Origin: Temnopleurus reevesii
Lineage: Eukaryota > Echinodermata > Echinoidea > Temnopleuroida > Temnopleuridae
Length of the DNA stretch: 64,000 nucleotides
NCBI GenBank assembly: GCA_036244855.1
Contig: BQKZ01000012.1
Coordinates: 443,518-507,517, forward strand
Direction: 5' to 3'
Shown: positions 12,100 through 23,155 of the stretch, piece after piece
How the letters are laid out: every line of letters starts with the position of its first letter
Numbering within the stretch: the first letter of the stretch is position 1
Translations under genes and position numbers: made by a program
The notes under the pieces: generated by a model
Databases searched by the model: none
Told to the model about the DNA's origin: nothing
What the model saw: the letters and a program-made list of their open reading frames with translations, nothing else

Positions 12100-15000
12100 G
12101 AAACTCTGATGAGAGCAAAGAAGACCATAGCGACGATGATGAGAACGAGTTCTTTGATGCCATAGAGCAGTTCCAGTTCACCACATCAGTTCAACTGCCA
12201 AGAGACAATTCTAATCTTCATCACAGGTATGATGCATTTCAGAAAAAGGAGTGCTCATTCTCAAAATCATGCACTTTGTATTCGGTTCATTCTGGGGAAC
12301 ACCAACTTCATATATACACAAGATCAACCATTATAGTGAATTTTTTTCTTGATCCTTCTTCATTTACGAGCGAATATCAATCTACTTAAAGGCCCGGACA
12401 CACCAAACACGGCACGACATAACGGCACGGTATTTACGCGTTATCTTGGTTGTCAATGGCCAGCGCGCTCCTCCGCGCAGAGGATGCTCAACAATTGACC
12501 AATCACAAGGGAGACATTGCGTAAAAACCTTGCCGTGATGCCGTGCCGTGTTTGGTGTGCTTGGGCCTTAATGGTCAGATCTGGTGAAGGTCAGTTTTTG
12601 GAATGGAACAGATTTCTAGCTTTAAAGAATGTCTCTGAAAAGGAGAAAACAAAGGAATGAACAATAAGCCTTCCCCCCAAAACCTCAGTTAAGAATGAAT
12701 ACACATATACGGCATGAAATGTATCTGGATATGTGTACAGGAAGTTAGTTTTCTAAGAATTTGAAAGTTACACATTATACAGCAAATTTCATGACGTGAT
12801 GGCCTTACAAATGTACAATCACTTATTGTAAAAAAAATATTAAAGGCATTTTTCATGACTTGGGAATTGATACAATGTACATGAAGATGCTTATATTGTA
12901 TGATGTCAAAGCCCACTCCATTTGTCTCTTAACCAGAATGTTCCATACTTCCAAATCTCTGTATCAGTTCCACATAAATCATGTGACATAATGGGCATAA
13001 TCCTCGTGCTAATTGTTGCCAAGCCATTACTATGATGCGATTGAACGAAAACAAAACCATTTAATGTGTAACCTTATTGCCAGATTATTAAAGTTTTCCC
13101 AGCCAGGTAGGGGCAATGGTTCTGTCCTGTATATACCATATATTTGTAAAACCCTCATTCCCGAAGTTATACTGTGTTATACTAATCTAATCTGTGTTAT
13201 GTTTGAATCGCAGGAGAACACCCAGCGAGTGCAGCGTAGCAAGCACTGAAGCTAGCAGTGGTGAAGAGATGCGACCGGGGGTAGAGACAGTAGTCCAGTC
13301 CCACATATACCATATGATGTCTTTAAAACTCTCATTTCCCAAGTTATTACTGTGTTCCCACCTGATCTAATCTGTGTGTTGTTTGAATCGCAGGAGAACA
13401 CCCAGCGAGTGCAGCGTAGCAAGCACTGAATCTAGCAGTGGTGAAGAGATGCGACCGGGGGTAGAGACAGTAGTCCAGTCCCACATATACCATATGATGT
13501 CTTTAAAACTCTCATTTCCCCAGTTATTACTGTGTTCCCACCTGATCTAATCTGTGTGTTGTTTGAATCGCAGGAGAACACCCAGCGAGTGCAGCGTAGC
13601 AAGCACTGAATCTAGCAGTGGTGAAGAGATGCGACCGGGGGTAGAGACAGTAGTCCAGTCCCACATATACCATATGATGTCTTTAAAACTCTCATTTCCC
13701 CAAGTTATTACTGTGTTCCCACCTGATCTAATCTGTGTATTGTTTGAATCGCAGAAGAACACCCAGTGAGGGTAGCGTAGCAAGCACTGAAGCCAGCAGT
13801 GGTGAAGAAATGCAGCCGGGGGTAGAGGCAGTGGTCCAGATCAACAAATTGGACGAGGGAAACAATGTAAGTCTACAATCATCCTTAACGCTTACATGGT
13901 TTTGTTCGCATTTTTGCACAACTACACACCTCTTTTGGAAGTACACTTTTGTGTGTAAATTCGGGGAGTACACACAATAGCCAGAGCATGATATTTATTG
14001 TTTGCAGTGCATAAGCTGGTGGTTTGGGCCTTTTAATTCCCGCCTACAGAATTAATGCAACACAGAAAGCGTTAATTTTACCAACCAGTTTAAGTGTGTT
14101 AAAATCTCTGCTCAAAGCATAGACCCACCTTTAGTTCATGGGAAAATGCAGGGACTAAAATTAAAGGGGAGTTAGAGGGATTGCTTTTTCTAGCGCTCCC
14201 CTTACATGATTTTAGGGGGAGTAATTTATTGAGCCGCTTGTGATCCCAATCTTACTACATGAGGACCCAATTTAGCTTCCCTAAAATTCTCCTTCAGAGC
14301 CTCTCGGGGAGCTATTTATAGCTCCCCTGCAGATTCTGTAGTTCTGTCCGCGGCAAATGTCAGAGAGGCTTAAGTGTCTAGTTTACATTTCTGACGGTCA
14401 TCGTACGATGGATTAGTTCATGATTCCCTTACGATTTGGTTGACATTGCAGTTGGATGCGGGCTACAATTTTTATGTTTTCATTAATACCCCATTAACAT
14501 TCAGTCTACAATCATGGTAGGGTGACTATAAACCAATCGTATCCCGACTGAGGCGTCGTGGCGTGCGCCTGAAATCAAGCTGTTCGGGACAGTCATAGAC
14601 TTGGGTTAGTTCCTGCCTGTGGGTTCGAAGCCTGGTCGCATACCGTCTTTCAGATGGAGACGTTAAGATGGCGATCCTCTTTCTCTCTTCTTCTTCTGGC
14701 GTAAATATTCAGAATTGAATGATACACGCCTCTAAACTACATCCTTTCCTTTCCTTTTGCACAATTTTTAGAGGTAGCATGTCAAACGATTATCATGTGA
14801 ATTCAAAATACCTAAATAACTTTGTATAGTGCAAAGTTATACAGATTGCTAAAAATCATGGGAACATAGACCTCAAAAACGGATTCATTGTGTGGGAACC
14901 CTATACTAAATAATGATTGTGCCCAAAACTTCTGATCTGACAATTTTGTTAAATTTGTTTGCTCACCTGTTGAAACAAAAATTGTACACTCTCTTCATGA

Positions 15001-16322
15001 TCAGAATAATGCCTCTGCACCATAACCCTGTGCTGATAATAATAATAATAATTATAATGATAATAATTTATTCTTATAAAGCGCTCTTACAGAACTACTG
15101 ATCAGAGTGCTATTACAAAAGCTGATCGTACAATGCCATTTACAATTTTTTAAAGTGCTGCTGTCAATCTATTGTGAAAAATTTGCTTAACAAAATGGCA
15201 AAGGATACGTATAGTGCCAATTCTCCCTATCGCATATATAGCTCTCCGAATCTGAACGCATGCGGCGCACTAGTTATTTTGGCCCAAATTTTTGGCACAG
15301 GTACTTCTGGTAACATTTTCGCGTTTTCAAAAGTGTATTGCTTTCTACGAAAAACTTCGTCAGCGGCTTGTAGTGTCATATTTTTCATCGATAAAAGCAT
15401 CATTTTATATATTTTTCTTTCATGTCTGCATTTATTTGTTATATGGGTTTCTTTTGCGAAGCGGCCCAATGCTGGGCTTCCGACGCAAAACGAAGGAATT
15501 ACGCTAAATATCCATGGATGAGATCCATGACTTGGGTGAAGTTTCCAACTAACCCGCAACAGCGTAGAGTTTAGAAAAAATCTCCTCCAAAGAAAAGAAC
15601 ATTTCTCAGAGTTAGAAAGACCTTCAATTGAGACACAGACATTCGTTGAAATTCATCATCGGGTCTATCCATGTTTGACCGCGGAGGAGATGTATTAAAA
15701 TTGCAAATTATTCGGTGACGATCGTAGATAGTATACAGTGAAATCAAGATGACGCGCGCTTTATCCCGGAAGTGAGCGTGCCAAAGCCAAAGTCCGTGAT
15801 ATAGATATCACAAGGTGATATCGGGTGATATCGGCTATATGCGATAGGGAGAATTGTACAGTAGTCCTCCTTTAATCATCATATCATCATATGCCACCCA
15901 GGTAGATGGTGTATTCAGAGGGCTGCGACCAGTTCACGGTTACCCTACAATGATTGTAGACCAAGTGTAATCTGTGTGCATAAACTTAAATTATGATGTG
16001 ATCTATGAAGAGACTTTAAAAAATCAGTTTAAAGATAGTTGGGCGAGAAATGTACCCATGCCCAAAATAATCCTGTGCTAAGTACTCAATGGTCTAATCG
16101 TAGTAATCTAACATCTTTTGTTTTCTAGCTACCCCACCGGCCGAAGCCACAACCCAAAGTTCTGATGGTGAAACAGAGACGTAAGAAGATTCCCGAGAAA
16201 CCCAACCAGAGTCTCAGCCTCTGGAGTATCATTAAGAATTGCATCGGCAAGGAGCTCTCCAGGATACCCATGCCGGTATGTGGTGATGATGATGATGGTG
16301 ATGGTGATGATAGTGGTGATGG

Positions 16323-16368
<46 letters not shown>

Positions 16369-19300
16369 CGTGGTGGTGACGCCAAGAAGGAGGAGGGATG
16401 ATGATGATGATCGTGGTGGTGACACCAAGAAGGAGGAGGGATGATGAGGATGATGGTGATTATGAGGACGGTGATGATGATAATGAGATTAATGATAATG
16501 ATGATGAGGATGAAGATGATGATGATGATACCATTAAAAATTTGGTACCAACAAATTATGTTACCAAACAGTTACAATACATTGTCATCTAACACAAACC
16601 TCCAAATCTGTGTGATGTTATAACAATCTGCACACTTAAATGTGTAAATGGGGATCAAAACAAATAGAGCCCAAAATTCTTGGTGTCTTCCCAAAATCTA
16701 AAATAATCTAAACCTTCCTGTAGGCCTCCATTCCCTTTTATTCTTCCCTTCTTTGACACAAATCCCAAGTTTCCGCATCATATCATATATGTACCTGAGT
16801 AAATTAAGTACCGGTATTCTAGAAAAAAAAATAGATTAAACTACTCTCAGGAGAATTGTATCCCAAAACTCATGAATAATTTTCGAATTCCTAATGATTT
16901 GAACTCTGCCCTACATCTCTTCTCCCACCCTTTCCTCCATATCTCAGTCCTGTGGTTTCACCATAGGTGATAGGTTTAGTGTTTCATGAAGCCGCGCTAC
17001 AGCTGAATTTGCATTTTCAGGTCATTCCTCTCAAGCGAGGCATAAATGCATAACAATCCACCTCCTCTGTTACAATGCATGGTGGTGTCGTTTTAAGTAG
17101 GTTTATTTTGAAGCTCCATTCTGACAGAACTATTCTCTGATGCCCTCCAATGCCATTTTTTTTTTTTTTTTAAAGCATTGGTCGGTCTAGAAAAAAATGT
17201 TTTTTTATCCTTTTTATCTTTCAAACACAATTTAAACAAATCATGAGGAAAATAAGGTTTAACAGAATAATGAAAAGCCAAAATATCTTTTGGGGATATA
17301 TTTCACATATTTATTGATAATTCTAGTGTTAACTTTGAATTTTGGTGAAAAACTTGTAAAAAAAAATCAGGTTGAGCGATTTTTAAAGGTTGGTCGGTGG
17401 AGGACATCCAAACAATTTATTTTTCAGCCATTTTATGTTGTATTTGTGCTTACTGAATAGAAGTCATACATCAGGGCCTCATGGTATAAAACGTTTTTGC
17501 CAGAAAGAACTATGGCAAACTTGGAGCCACAATTTTTCCCTAGGTTAAGTCAATGATAAAATTGCTTGTTGACCAAGTGTTGTTTTTTTTTGTTCAATGT
17601 TATTATTGTGAGATGAAGGGACAAAGTGAACAACATCCATTTAAGCATTAACAATAAGCTAGATGGACACAACAGAAATTTTTATAAACAAGGACAAACA
17701 AACAAACAGTGAAAACACAAAGAAGATAGAAAGTAATAAATATAGACAAATACATATTTAATTTTCTTATGAACTCAGGTCAACTTCAATGAGCCGATGT
17801 CGATGTTGCAGCGGCTCACAGAGGACATGATGTATAGTGATCTACTCAATTCAGCCGCACAGTGCGACGACACTTGCCAAGAGATGGCGTACGTAGCAGC
17901 GTTCATCACATCAGCGTACGCAGAGACGTCGGTACGCACAACGAAGCCGTTCAATCCACTTCTAGGAGAGACGTTCGAGTGCGATAGGACGGAAGACTTG
18001 GGCTGGAGAGCAATAAGTGAACAGGTAAGATTTGAACCCCTGACTTTGTAAGGTATTATTATTGTCTATTTGATTTTATGAAATGTGTTTAAAAATGAAC
18101 ATTGCAAAGATGAAAAACTAGATTTAGGAACCTTTCAAACACTTTTTGAGAGTGTTGTCCCACATGGTTATCGTCATCATCACCATGTTTTTTGGATTCA
18201 CAGATTCACAGTCATTCCCAACATGTTTGCATTTTTTTAAGGTGCATTGTATTTCCTGAATACTTTTCCTTTTTAATTTGTACATATTTATATTTTGCCT
18301 TAGACTTCTACATTTCAGGAATTAATTTGAAAAAAATGTTTCAATCACTTGGCAACCTCCCCAATATTTTCTAACATACGCATAATATTTTTTATTCTTT
18401 TTCCTTCACAACTTGCTTATAGTTTAATCATAATACTCCTCCTGCTGCGTTTCATTTTTAGATCAAGGTCTGAATGCTCCGGATGGAAACGAACATCAGC
18501 AGCAAGTTTTTTTCATAATTATTAACTCTGTATCATCGATAAAATCTGATTGTATTTTTTTCATGGATTGCGTATGCCAACTGTGAAAAACGTAACACTG
18601 CGAAATTATCCAGTTATGCAGTAATCATCATCCTTCTCTTGCTGTATTCCACGTTGAGAGCAAAGTCCGAATGTTCTTGATGGAAATGAAAATCAATTTC
18701 AAGTTTTTGAATAAACCACTCCATTTTTATCTGTATCATCAATAAATTCTGCATTGATTTAATCCATTTCTCGATCTGTATTTATCAACTCACAGGTTAA
18801 CCATCATCCTCCAGCCTTCCATGTTGAAAGCAAAGCCTGGACATTATAGATAGAGACGACAATCAGAAGCAAACTTTTTTGATTAACCTTGACAGCAAGG
18901 TCTGAATGTTCGTGATGGGAAACCTCTCCACTATTATCTCTGCATTATCATTAAATTCTGCATTGATTTAATCCATTTCTCGATCTGTTTTTTGTCAACT
19001 CGCAGGTTCCTCATCATCCTCCAGCTGCCGCTGTCTATGTTGAGAGCAAAGTCTGAATGCTCTTGATTAAAACGAACATCAGTTGCAATTTTTTTTTTAG
19101 TAAACCTCTCCATTATTATCTCCATATCATCAATAAATTCTGCATTGACTTAATCTATTTTTCGATCTGTTTTTTGTCAACTCGCAGGTTAGTCATCATC
19201 CTCCAGCAGCCGCCTTCCACGTTGAAAGCAAGGACTGGACATTATGGATGGAGACAACGATCAGCAGCAAGTTCCGCGGCAAATACCTTCAGATCTTCCC

Positions 19301-22300
19301 TCAAGGCACCGCCCATATCTCCTTCAAGAAGTCTGGCAGTCACTACACATATACCAGAGTCACTGTTACCATACACAACATCATCGTTGGCAAGCTATGG
19401 GTCGACCAGGTGAGAATCACTTCTATGACAGGTTTTTAAATTGGCAACCCTGGTAGATTTTGGTTGATATTTTCAAAGGTATTTCTCTTGCCATTTCCAG
19501 CATGACAAATATTGTGGGCAAATTTTGGTTGGATCATGCTGACATTGATTCCATGACCCTTTAGCAAATTGGCAACGATATCATTTTTGTATTCAGGCAT
19601 CTAGTATTTTAGATTGTTTAGTTAGTTTGTGTGTATTATAGTTTTCCCAGTATTACGATTTATTCATAAGTGTATAGTAATGGTGTGACAATATGTATCA
19701 AGCTTTAAGCTTATTTTGTCAAACCTCTGCATATTTCGGTAATAACCAATGTATTGGAAACGCAAATCCTCATCACTATGTAATACTTTGTATCTCCATG
19801 TGATTGTAACTATGAAATGTGCAGAAATAAATAAATAAATAAATAAATAAATAAATCTTCAAAGTCTCAGATAGGAATTTGTCTAGCAGTCGTTCCTTCA
19901 TCTTAAAAAATTACAAGTAGGCTAGCTAGGCTAGCATCATGGGAGTATTACTACAATGGTAGGTTAACAAAAATAGCAAAACTTCTGGATTGTTTCGATC
20001 TTATCATACAACTTTCCAAAATCACACAACCAATATAATATGTCACAATCTATTTAAGCATCATGCTTTATGCAATCTATGTAGGGATCCGATGACAATT
20101 CGATTTTCCAAATCGACCACATTTGTTTTATCTAAGAATATTTAGCGATCCTACACCTCTATGAGTGAACATCTTCAAAGTGTTGACAGGATTTGTTGAC
20201 GTTATTTTCTCTCCTGTTTGTTCTGTTTGTATCAATTTACGTTTAACCACCCCCTCTTTCTCTCCGTTTCTCTCTTCCACAGTCTGGTGAATGCGAGCTT
20301 ATAAACCATACAACCAAAGATGTCTGTCGTCTAAACTTTAAACCAACCAGCTACTTTTCAAGAGATGTTCCAAGGAAGGTATGTTTATCAAGCTAACAAA
20401 CTTTTGATGATATTGAAGATGATAATGTCATTTGATGAAGGCAGCCTCATCATTGTATGAAATCAGCAATGACAGATTTCTAGTTGCAAAAGGTGCAGAT
20501 GATCTTTAAAATTTGTAATTTCTGTAATGTAAGAAAAGCAAAAAATTGCATAAAAGCTCTTAATTTATGGTTTTCACACATCACTGTGGGATTAGATAGC
20601 AAATGATAATGTTTGTCGCAGTGCTTTACAATAAAAAAAGAAATGCAAGATAGTTTAATCTGTCAGTATTGAAGTCAAAGAATGGTATTTGAAATTTACA
20701 ACCACTAGAGGGCGTTTTTTAACACATTCCTGTTTGATGTCATTTGCGTTCTGGGAAAGGAAGTAGATGTCAGTCAAATTATATGATCAACATGCAGTGC
20801 TAGATATAACTCAGCACTACCAGCAAATAGGCCGCATTTTAAGTATTCAGACATTCAAGTTATGGGAAAGTTGTATGCTTCACAGTGCATTATACATTCC
20901 CTTGAATGCCCTCTTATGGTTGCAGCAGTGGAGCTATAGGCATCTCCTTGTGATAAGTGATGAATTCATTTAAAGTACCCTCTCGTATGATTCAGGTAAC
21001 TGGTGTTGTGATGGACGGCAACAACATGGCCAGATACGTGCTATCAGGTACGTGGGATAAAAAGATGGAATACGCTGAGGTACAGAACATCATGACAGAG
21101 AAGTCTGGCCGAAGCAAGCCGGTCTATAACTGTGGCGCAAGCAAATTATTTAGCTTATACAAGTATATATTTTTCTTGTAATGCAGGTAACTGGTGTTGT
21201 AATGGACGGCAACAACACGGCCAGATACGTGCTATCAGGTACGTGGGATAAGAAGATGGAATACGCCGAGGTACAGAACATCACGATAGAGAAGTCTGGC
21301 CGCGGCAAGCCCGTCTATAACTGTGGCGCAACCAAAGTACTCTGGGAGAGGAATCCACCTATGTAAGTTTTGATGTTTTTTTCTTTTCCATTATGATGTT
21401 GATTCAAGGGATAATGTCAGGTTTGCGCTCTGAGTCTTCATTTGCGAGATCAATGTGAAGAGTAAAATGATGATATTGAAATAAACAATAACTCTCAAGG
21501 TTCTGGCTAAAATTATTTGCACAAATGTGCCTCAGATAGCACCATCCTCTCAAGGGCCAACTGCCCGAGGGAGGATGGTGCTATCTGATGCTCATGAAAG
21601 CGAATAGTTTTAGCGAGTACTGAGAAACAAGTCATCATTTATTACTTAAATATCCCCTCTAACAACAACAATAAAGTATTCTAGAGTAGCAGATTGAATG
21701 TTCTTATGTTGTCTTCCACTGTCTAACTTGACCTTCTGCATCCCAGCATATCATTATCACTGCTTCACCAGTACTGCAATATGTACCCACTTAACCCCTT
21801 TCCTTTCACCAACACACAGGCAAAACTGCGAGCTAATGTACAACTTCAACGAGCTGGCGTTAACGATGAACGAGCCGGAGGAGGGCGTGGCGCCCACGGA
21901 CAGCCGGAACCGTCCAGACCAACGTCTGATGGAGGACGGATACTGGGATGAAGCCAATCAAGAGAAACTCAGACTGGAGGAGAAACAGAGGTCAAAGAGA
22001 AAAAAGAGGGAATCAGAGTCGGCACTGGCCGCAGAAGCAGGTACAGTATTCAAAATTAATTCTATTGTACACTACACAAAAAAATTAGGGATCACTATTT
22101 TTATTTAATTGAATAGAACATTTATTTCCTTTTTCAAAAGACATAATAAACATAGGAAAATATAAGATAACATAATAAAAATTAAAGGCGGTGAAGACCA
22201 TAAAAGCAAAGCTTGTGTTGGGGTCGCCTTAACATAGAGCAAACAAGAGAGAAAATATATCTTTTTATGAACAAAACGAATAGACCAGAACATGTATTTG

Positions 22301-23155
22301 AAAATAATGAATTAAGTGATATGATAAGAGGTGAGAGAGCTACAGTTAAGCTTAAATTTTCGCTTAGATTTTCTTTTCATGGATATCGCGACCATGAATT
22401 TGTAAACATTTTCACTCATGGGATGCCCATAGACTCATTTACAAAACCAGTAAGAACGTGAAAATGAATAGCTCACTAATGCGTGAAAAGGACTGAAATT
22501 CCGTGAATTTCCTATAATGTATGTACGCTAAAATATTGGCTTTTACAGCAAGATTGAGTTTCACAAAATATTTGAAGTGCTTGATCTCTACGTTGTGCTA
22601 GAATCTTTTAAATCGTTCATTATTATGTTCATTCCCTGTAAGATTTCCTGAATTTTTTTAATTGTGAGGCCCCTCTTTGTGTCAGATACATGTAGTATAC
22701 TTAAAAATTCCCTCAATACACTGTATTATGTAAATCAGTTTCAAGTTTATATTCGTCGCTCCTCGCTCTTTGATTGGCTGCCCCTCATATTATGTTCTTT
22801 CTTTCTCTCCAACCCCTCATTTAACTTTCTCTATATACTATGTTCACTTCATTTCCTTGTCATTTTGCTCATGATAAAGATTCTGCAAGGATTGAGAGCT
22901 CAAGCTATTTTTGACCCAATTGGAGTTTGTATTCAATCTGCATTAGTATGATCTTGAAGCATTTTAGATAATCCTCAATTTGATTTTCTTTGTCACCCAA
23001 CCTCCTTTGCAGGTAAACCATTTGAGGGATATCGACCACTTTGGTTCGAGCGTAGAATGGACCCGATAATGAAATCCATGGCGTATACGTATAAAGGAGA
23101 ATACTGGAGCTGCAGAGAAAGGCAAGAATGGAACGTTTGCCCCGATATATTTTGA
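12100..23155 (+). CDS. OSBP: Oxysterol-binding protein, C-terminal 9 exons (FFAT motif and complete ORD)
   Basis: OSBP exchanges sterol for PI4P at ER-Golgi/trans-Golgi contacts and binds ER VAP proteins through an FFAT motif. Coding exons read from splice sites and frame: 12100-12226, 13755-13866, 16129-16275, 17779-18024, 19188-19409, 20283-20378, 21187-21362, 21820-22040, 23013-23155 (stop TGA). All nine keep one frame: 495 complete residues here. Visible: acidic tract then FFAT EFFDAIE (exon 1); KPNQSLSLWSIIKNCIGKEL (exon 3); KPFNPLLGETFE (exon 4); the family signature EQVSHHPP split across exons 4/5; FRGKYL; NIIVGKLWVDQ; APTDSRNRPDQRLMEDG; C-terminal CPDIF. The first exon starts in the middle of a codon, so PH and coiled-coil exons should lie upstream; none was found in 1-12 kb. 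A donor-like 'cag|gtacgt' sits inside exon 7 at 21238/21239. Four exons have partial upstream copies. Paralogue choice (OSBP versus OSBP2) is not decidable, since invertebrates usually have one. Confidence 0.95.
12386..12571. mobile_element. Palindromic MITE in OSBP intron
   Basis: The left end 'ggcccggacacaccaaacac' matches the reverse complement of the right end, which reads 'gtgtttggtgtgcttgggcc'. The ends are flanked by TTAA (12386-12389 and 12568-12571), possibly a target duplication. The core is non-coding. Confidence 0.8.
13132..13754 (+). repeat. Exon-shadow array: three 180-bp copies before an OSBP exon
   Basis: Starts after an intact AG occur at 13214, 13394 and 13574, exactly 180 bases apart, and the functional exon follows at 13755. 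Each copy contains about 80 bases of intron 3' end plus about 85 bases matching the 5' part of the exon. Each then runs into 'tcccacatataccatatg' instead of the real exon's 3' end and its gtaagt donor. Copies are almost identical to each other but differ from the real exon at about ten positions, four of which are synonymous. Their frames stay open. Confidence 0.9.
14540..14660 (+). mobile_element. Possible tRNA-like SINE head
   Basis: 'gaggcgtcgtggcgtgcgcc' followed about 70 bases later by 'gtgggttcgaagcctgg' resembles spaced A and B boxes of a tRNA-derived SINE. No second copy was identified in the window, so this is tentative. It lies within an OSBP intron. Confidence 0.35.
15218..15856. 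mobile_element. Non-autonomous DNA transposon, 22-bp terminal inverted repeats
   Basis: 'caattctccctatcgcatat' at the left end is matched in inverted orientation at 15835-15856 ('atgcgatagggagaattg'). The 639-bp interior has no credible protein. Open frames of about 110 codons on both strands are not recognisable. Lies in the OSBP intron between 13866 and 16129. Confidence 0.75.
16280..16530. repeat. (GAT)n microsatellite with a 58-bp duplicated insert
   Basis: GAT/GGT repeats begin within five bases of the OSBP donor at 16276. Inside, the segment containing 'cgtggtggtgac' and 'ccaagaaggaggaggg' occurs twice (about 16369 and 16411). Confidence 0.9.
17135..17425. mobile_element. Dispersed repeat with inverted ends (GGTCGG family), copy 1
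   Basis: Ends with 'ttggtcggtggaggacatcc' at about 17390-17410, and an inverted-looking start 'tgatgccctccaatgcca' at about 17139. Related copies lie at about 40215-40520 and 63680-63935, and a core fragment at 27310-27480 shares 'aggaaaataagg' and 'ttcaattttggtga'. Likely a MITE family. Confidence 0.6.
18405..19187 (+). repeat. Exon-shadow array: four decayed copies before the OSBP HHPP exon
   Basis: AG-bounded copies start at about 18423, 18622, 18796 and 19006; the functional exon starts at 19188. Each resembles the first 80-90 bases of the exon: 'catcatcctccag', then 'gttga(a/g)agcaa(a/g)' and the following 'ctggac/ctgaatg' region. Copies 3 and 4 keep the HHPP codons but acquire in-frame stops soon after. 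Upstream intron sequence ('cgatctgtttttt(g)tcaact') is copied too. A further fragment lies at about 18890-18915. Confidence 0.85.
19600..19858 (+). mobile_element. Probable LINE 3' end with (AAAT)n tail
   Basis: About 250 bp of 3'UTR-like sequence ends in 'gtgcagaaataaataaataa', a run of seven AAAT units ending near 19857. This is the form expected of a 5'-truncated non-LTR retrotransposon. No ORF remains. It lies in an OSBP intron. Confidence 0.5.
20990..21186 (+). repeat. Exon-shadow: near-complete copy of OSBP exon 7
   Basis: After AG at 20994-20995, bases 20996-21145 match the functional exon at 21187 with about ten differences in 150 bases. The copy stays in frame but replaces the last 26 bases and the donor with 'ttatttagcttatac' and a pyrimidine-rich run that serves as the acceptor tract of the real exon. 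It then meets a TAA at 21179-21181. With no donor at its end it is unlikely to be a normal internal exon. Confidence 0.85.
21531..21595. repeat. Perfect short hairpin in OSBP intron
   Basis: 'cagatagcaccatcctc' followed by 'gaggatggtgctatctg' after a loop of about 20 bases. This could be a very short palindromic element or a structured RNA in the intron. Confidence 0.7.
22085..22260 (-). mobile_element. Probable LINE 3'UTR fragment, minus strand
   Basis: Read on the minus strand it runs from 'aaggcgaccccaacacaagc' through 'catgtttattatg'-like text to an AT-rich end, which looks like the terminal UTR of a CR1/L2-type LINE. No coding sequence remains. This assignment rests on texture and is tentative. 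Confidence 0.35.
22345..22556. mobile_element. Dispersed palindromic repeat (TATTGGCTT family)
   Basis: Contains 'ttttcatggatatcgcgacc', 'ttccgtgaatttcc' and 'cgctaaaatattggctttta', shared in part with about 3870-4090, 44290-44490 and 33224-33426. Non-coding. Confidence 0.55.

Noticed and set aside
16125..16428. Poly-Ser / poly-Ile / poly-Asp open frames
   Set aside because: Created by the GAT microsatellite.
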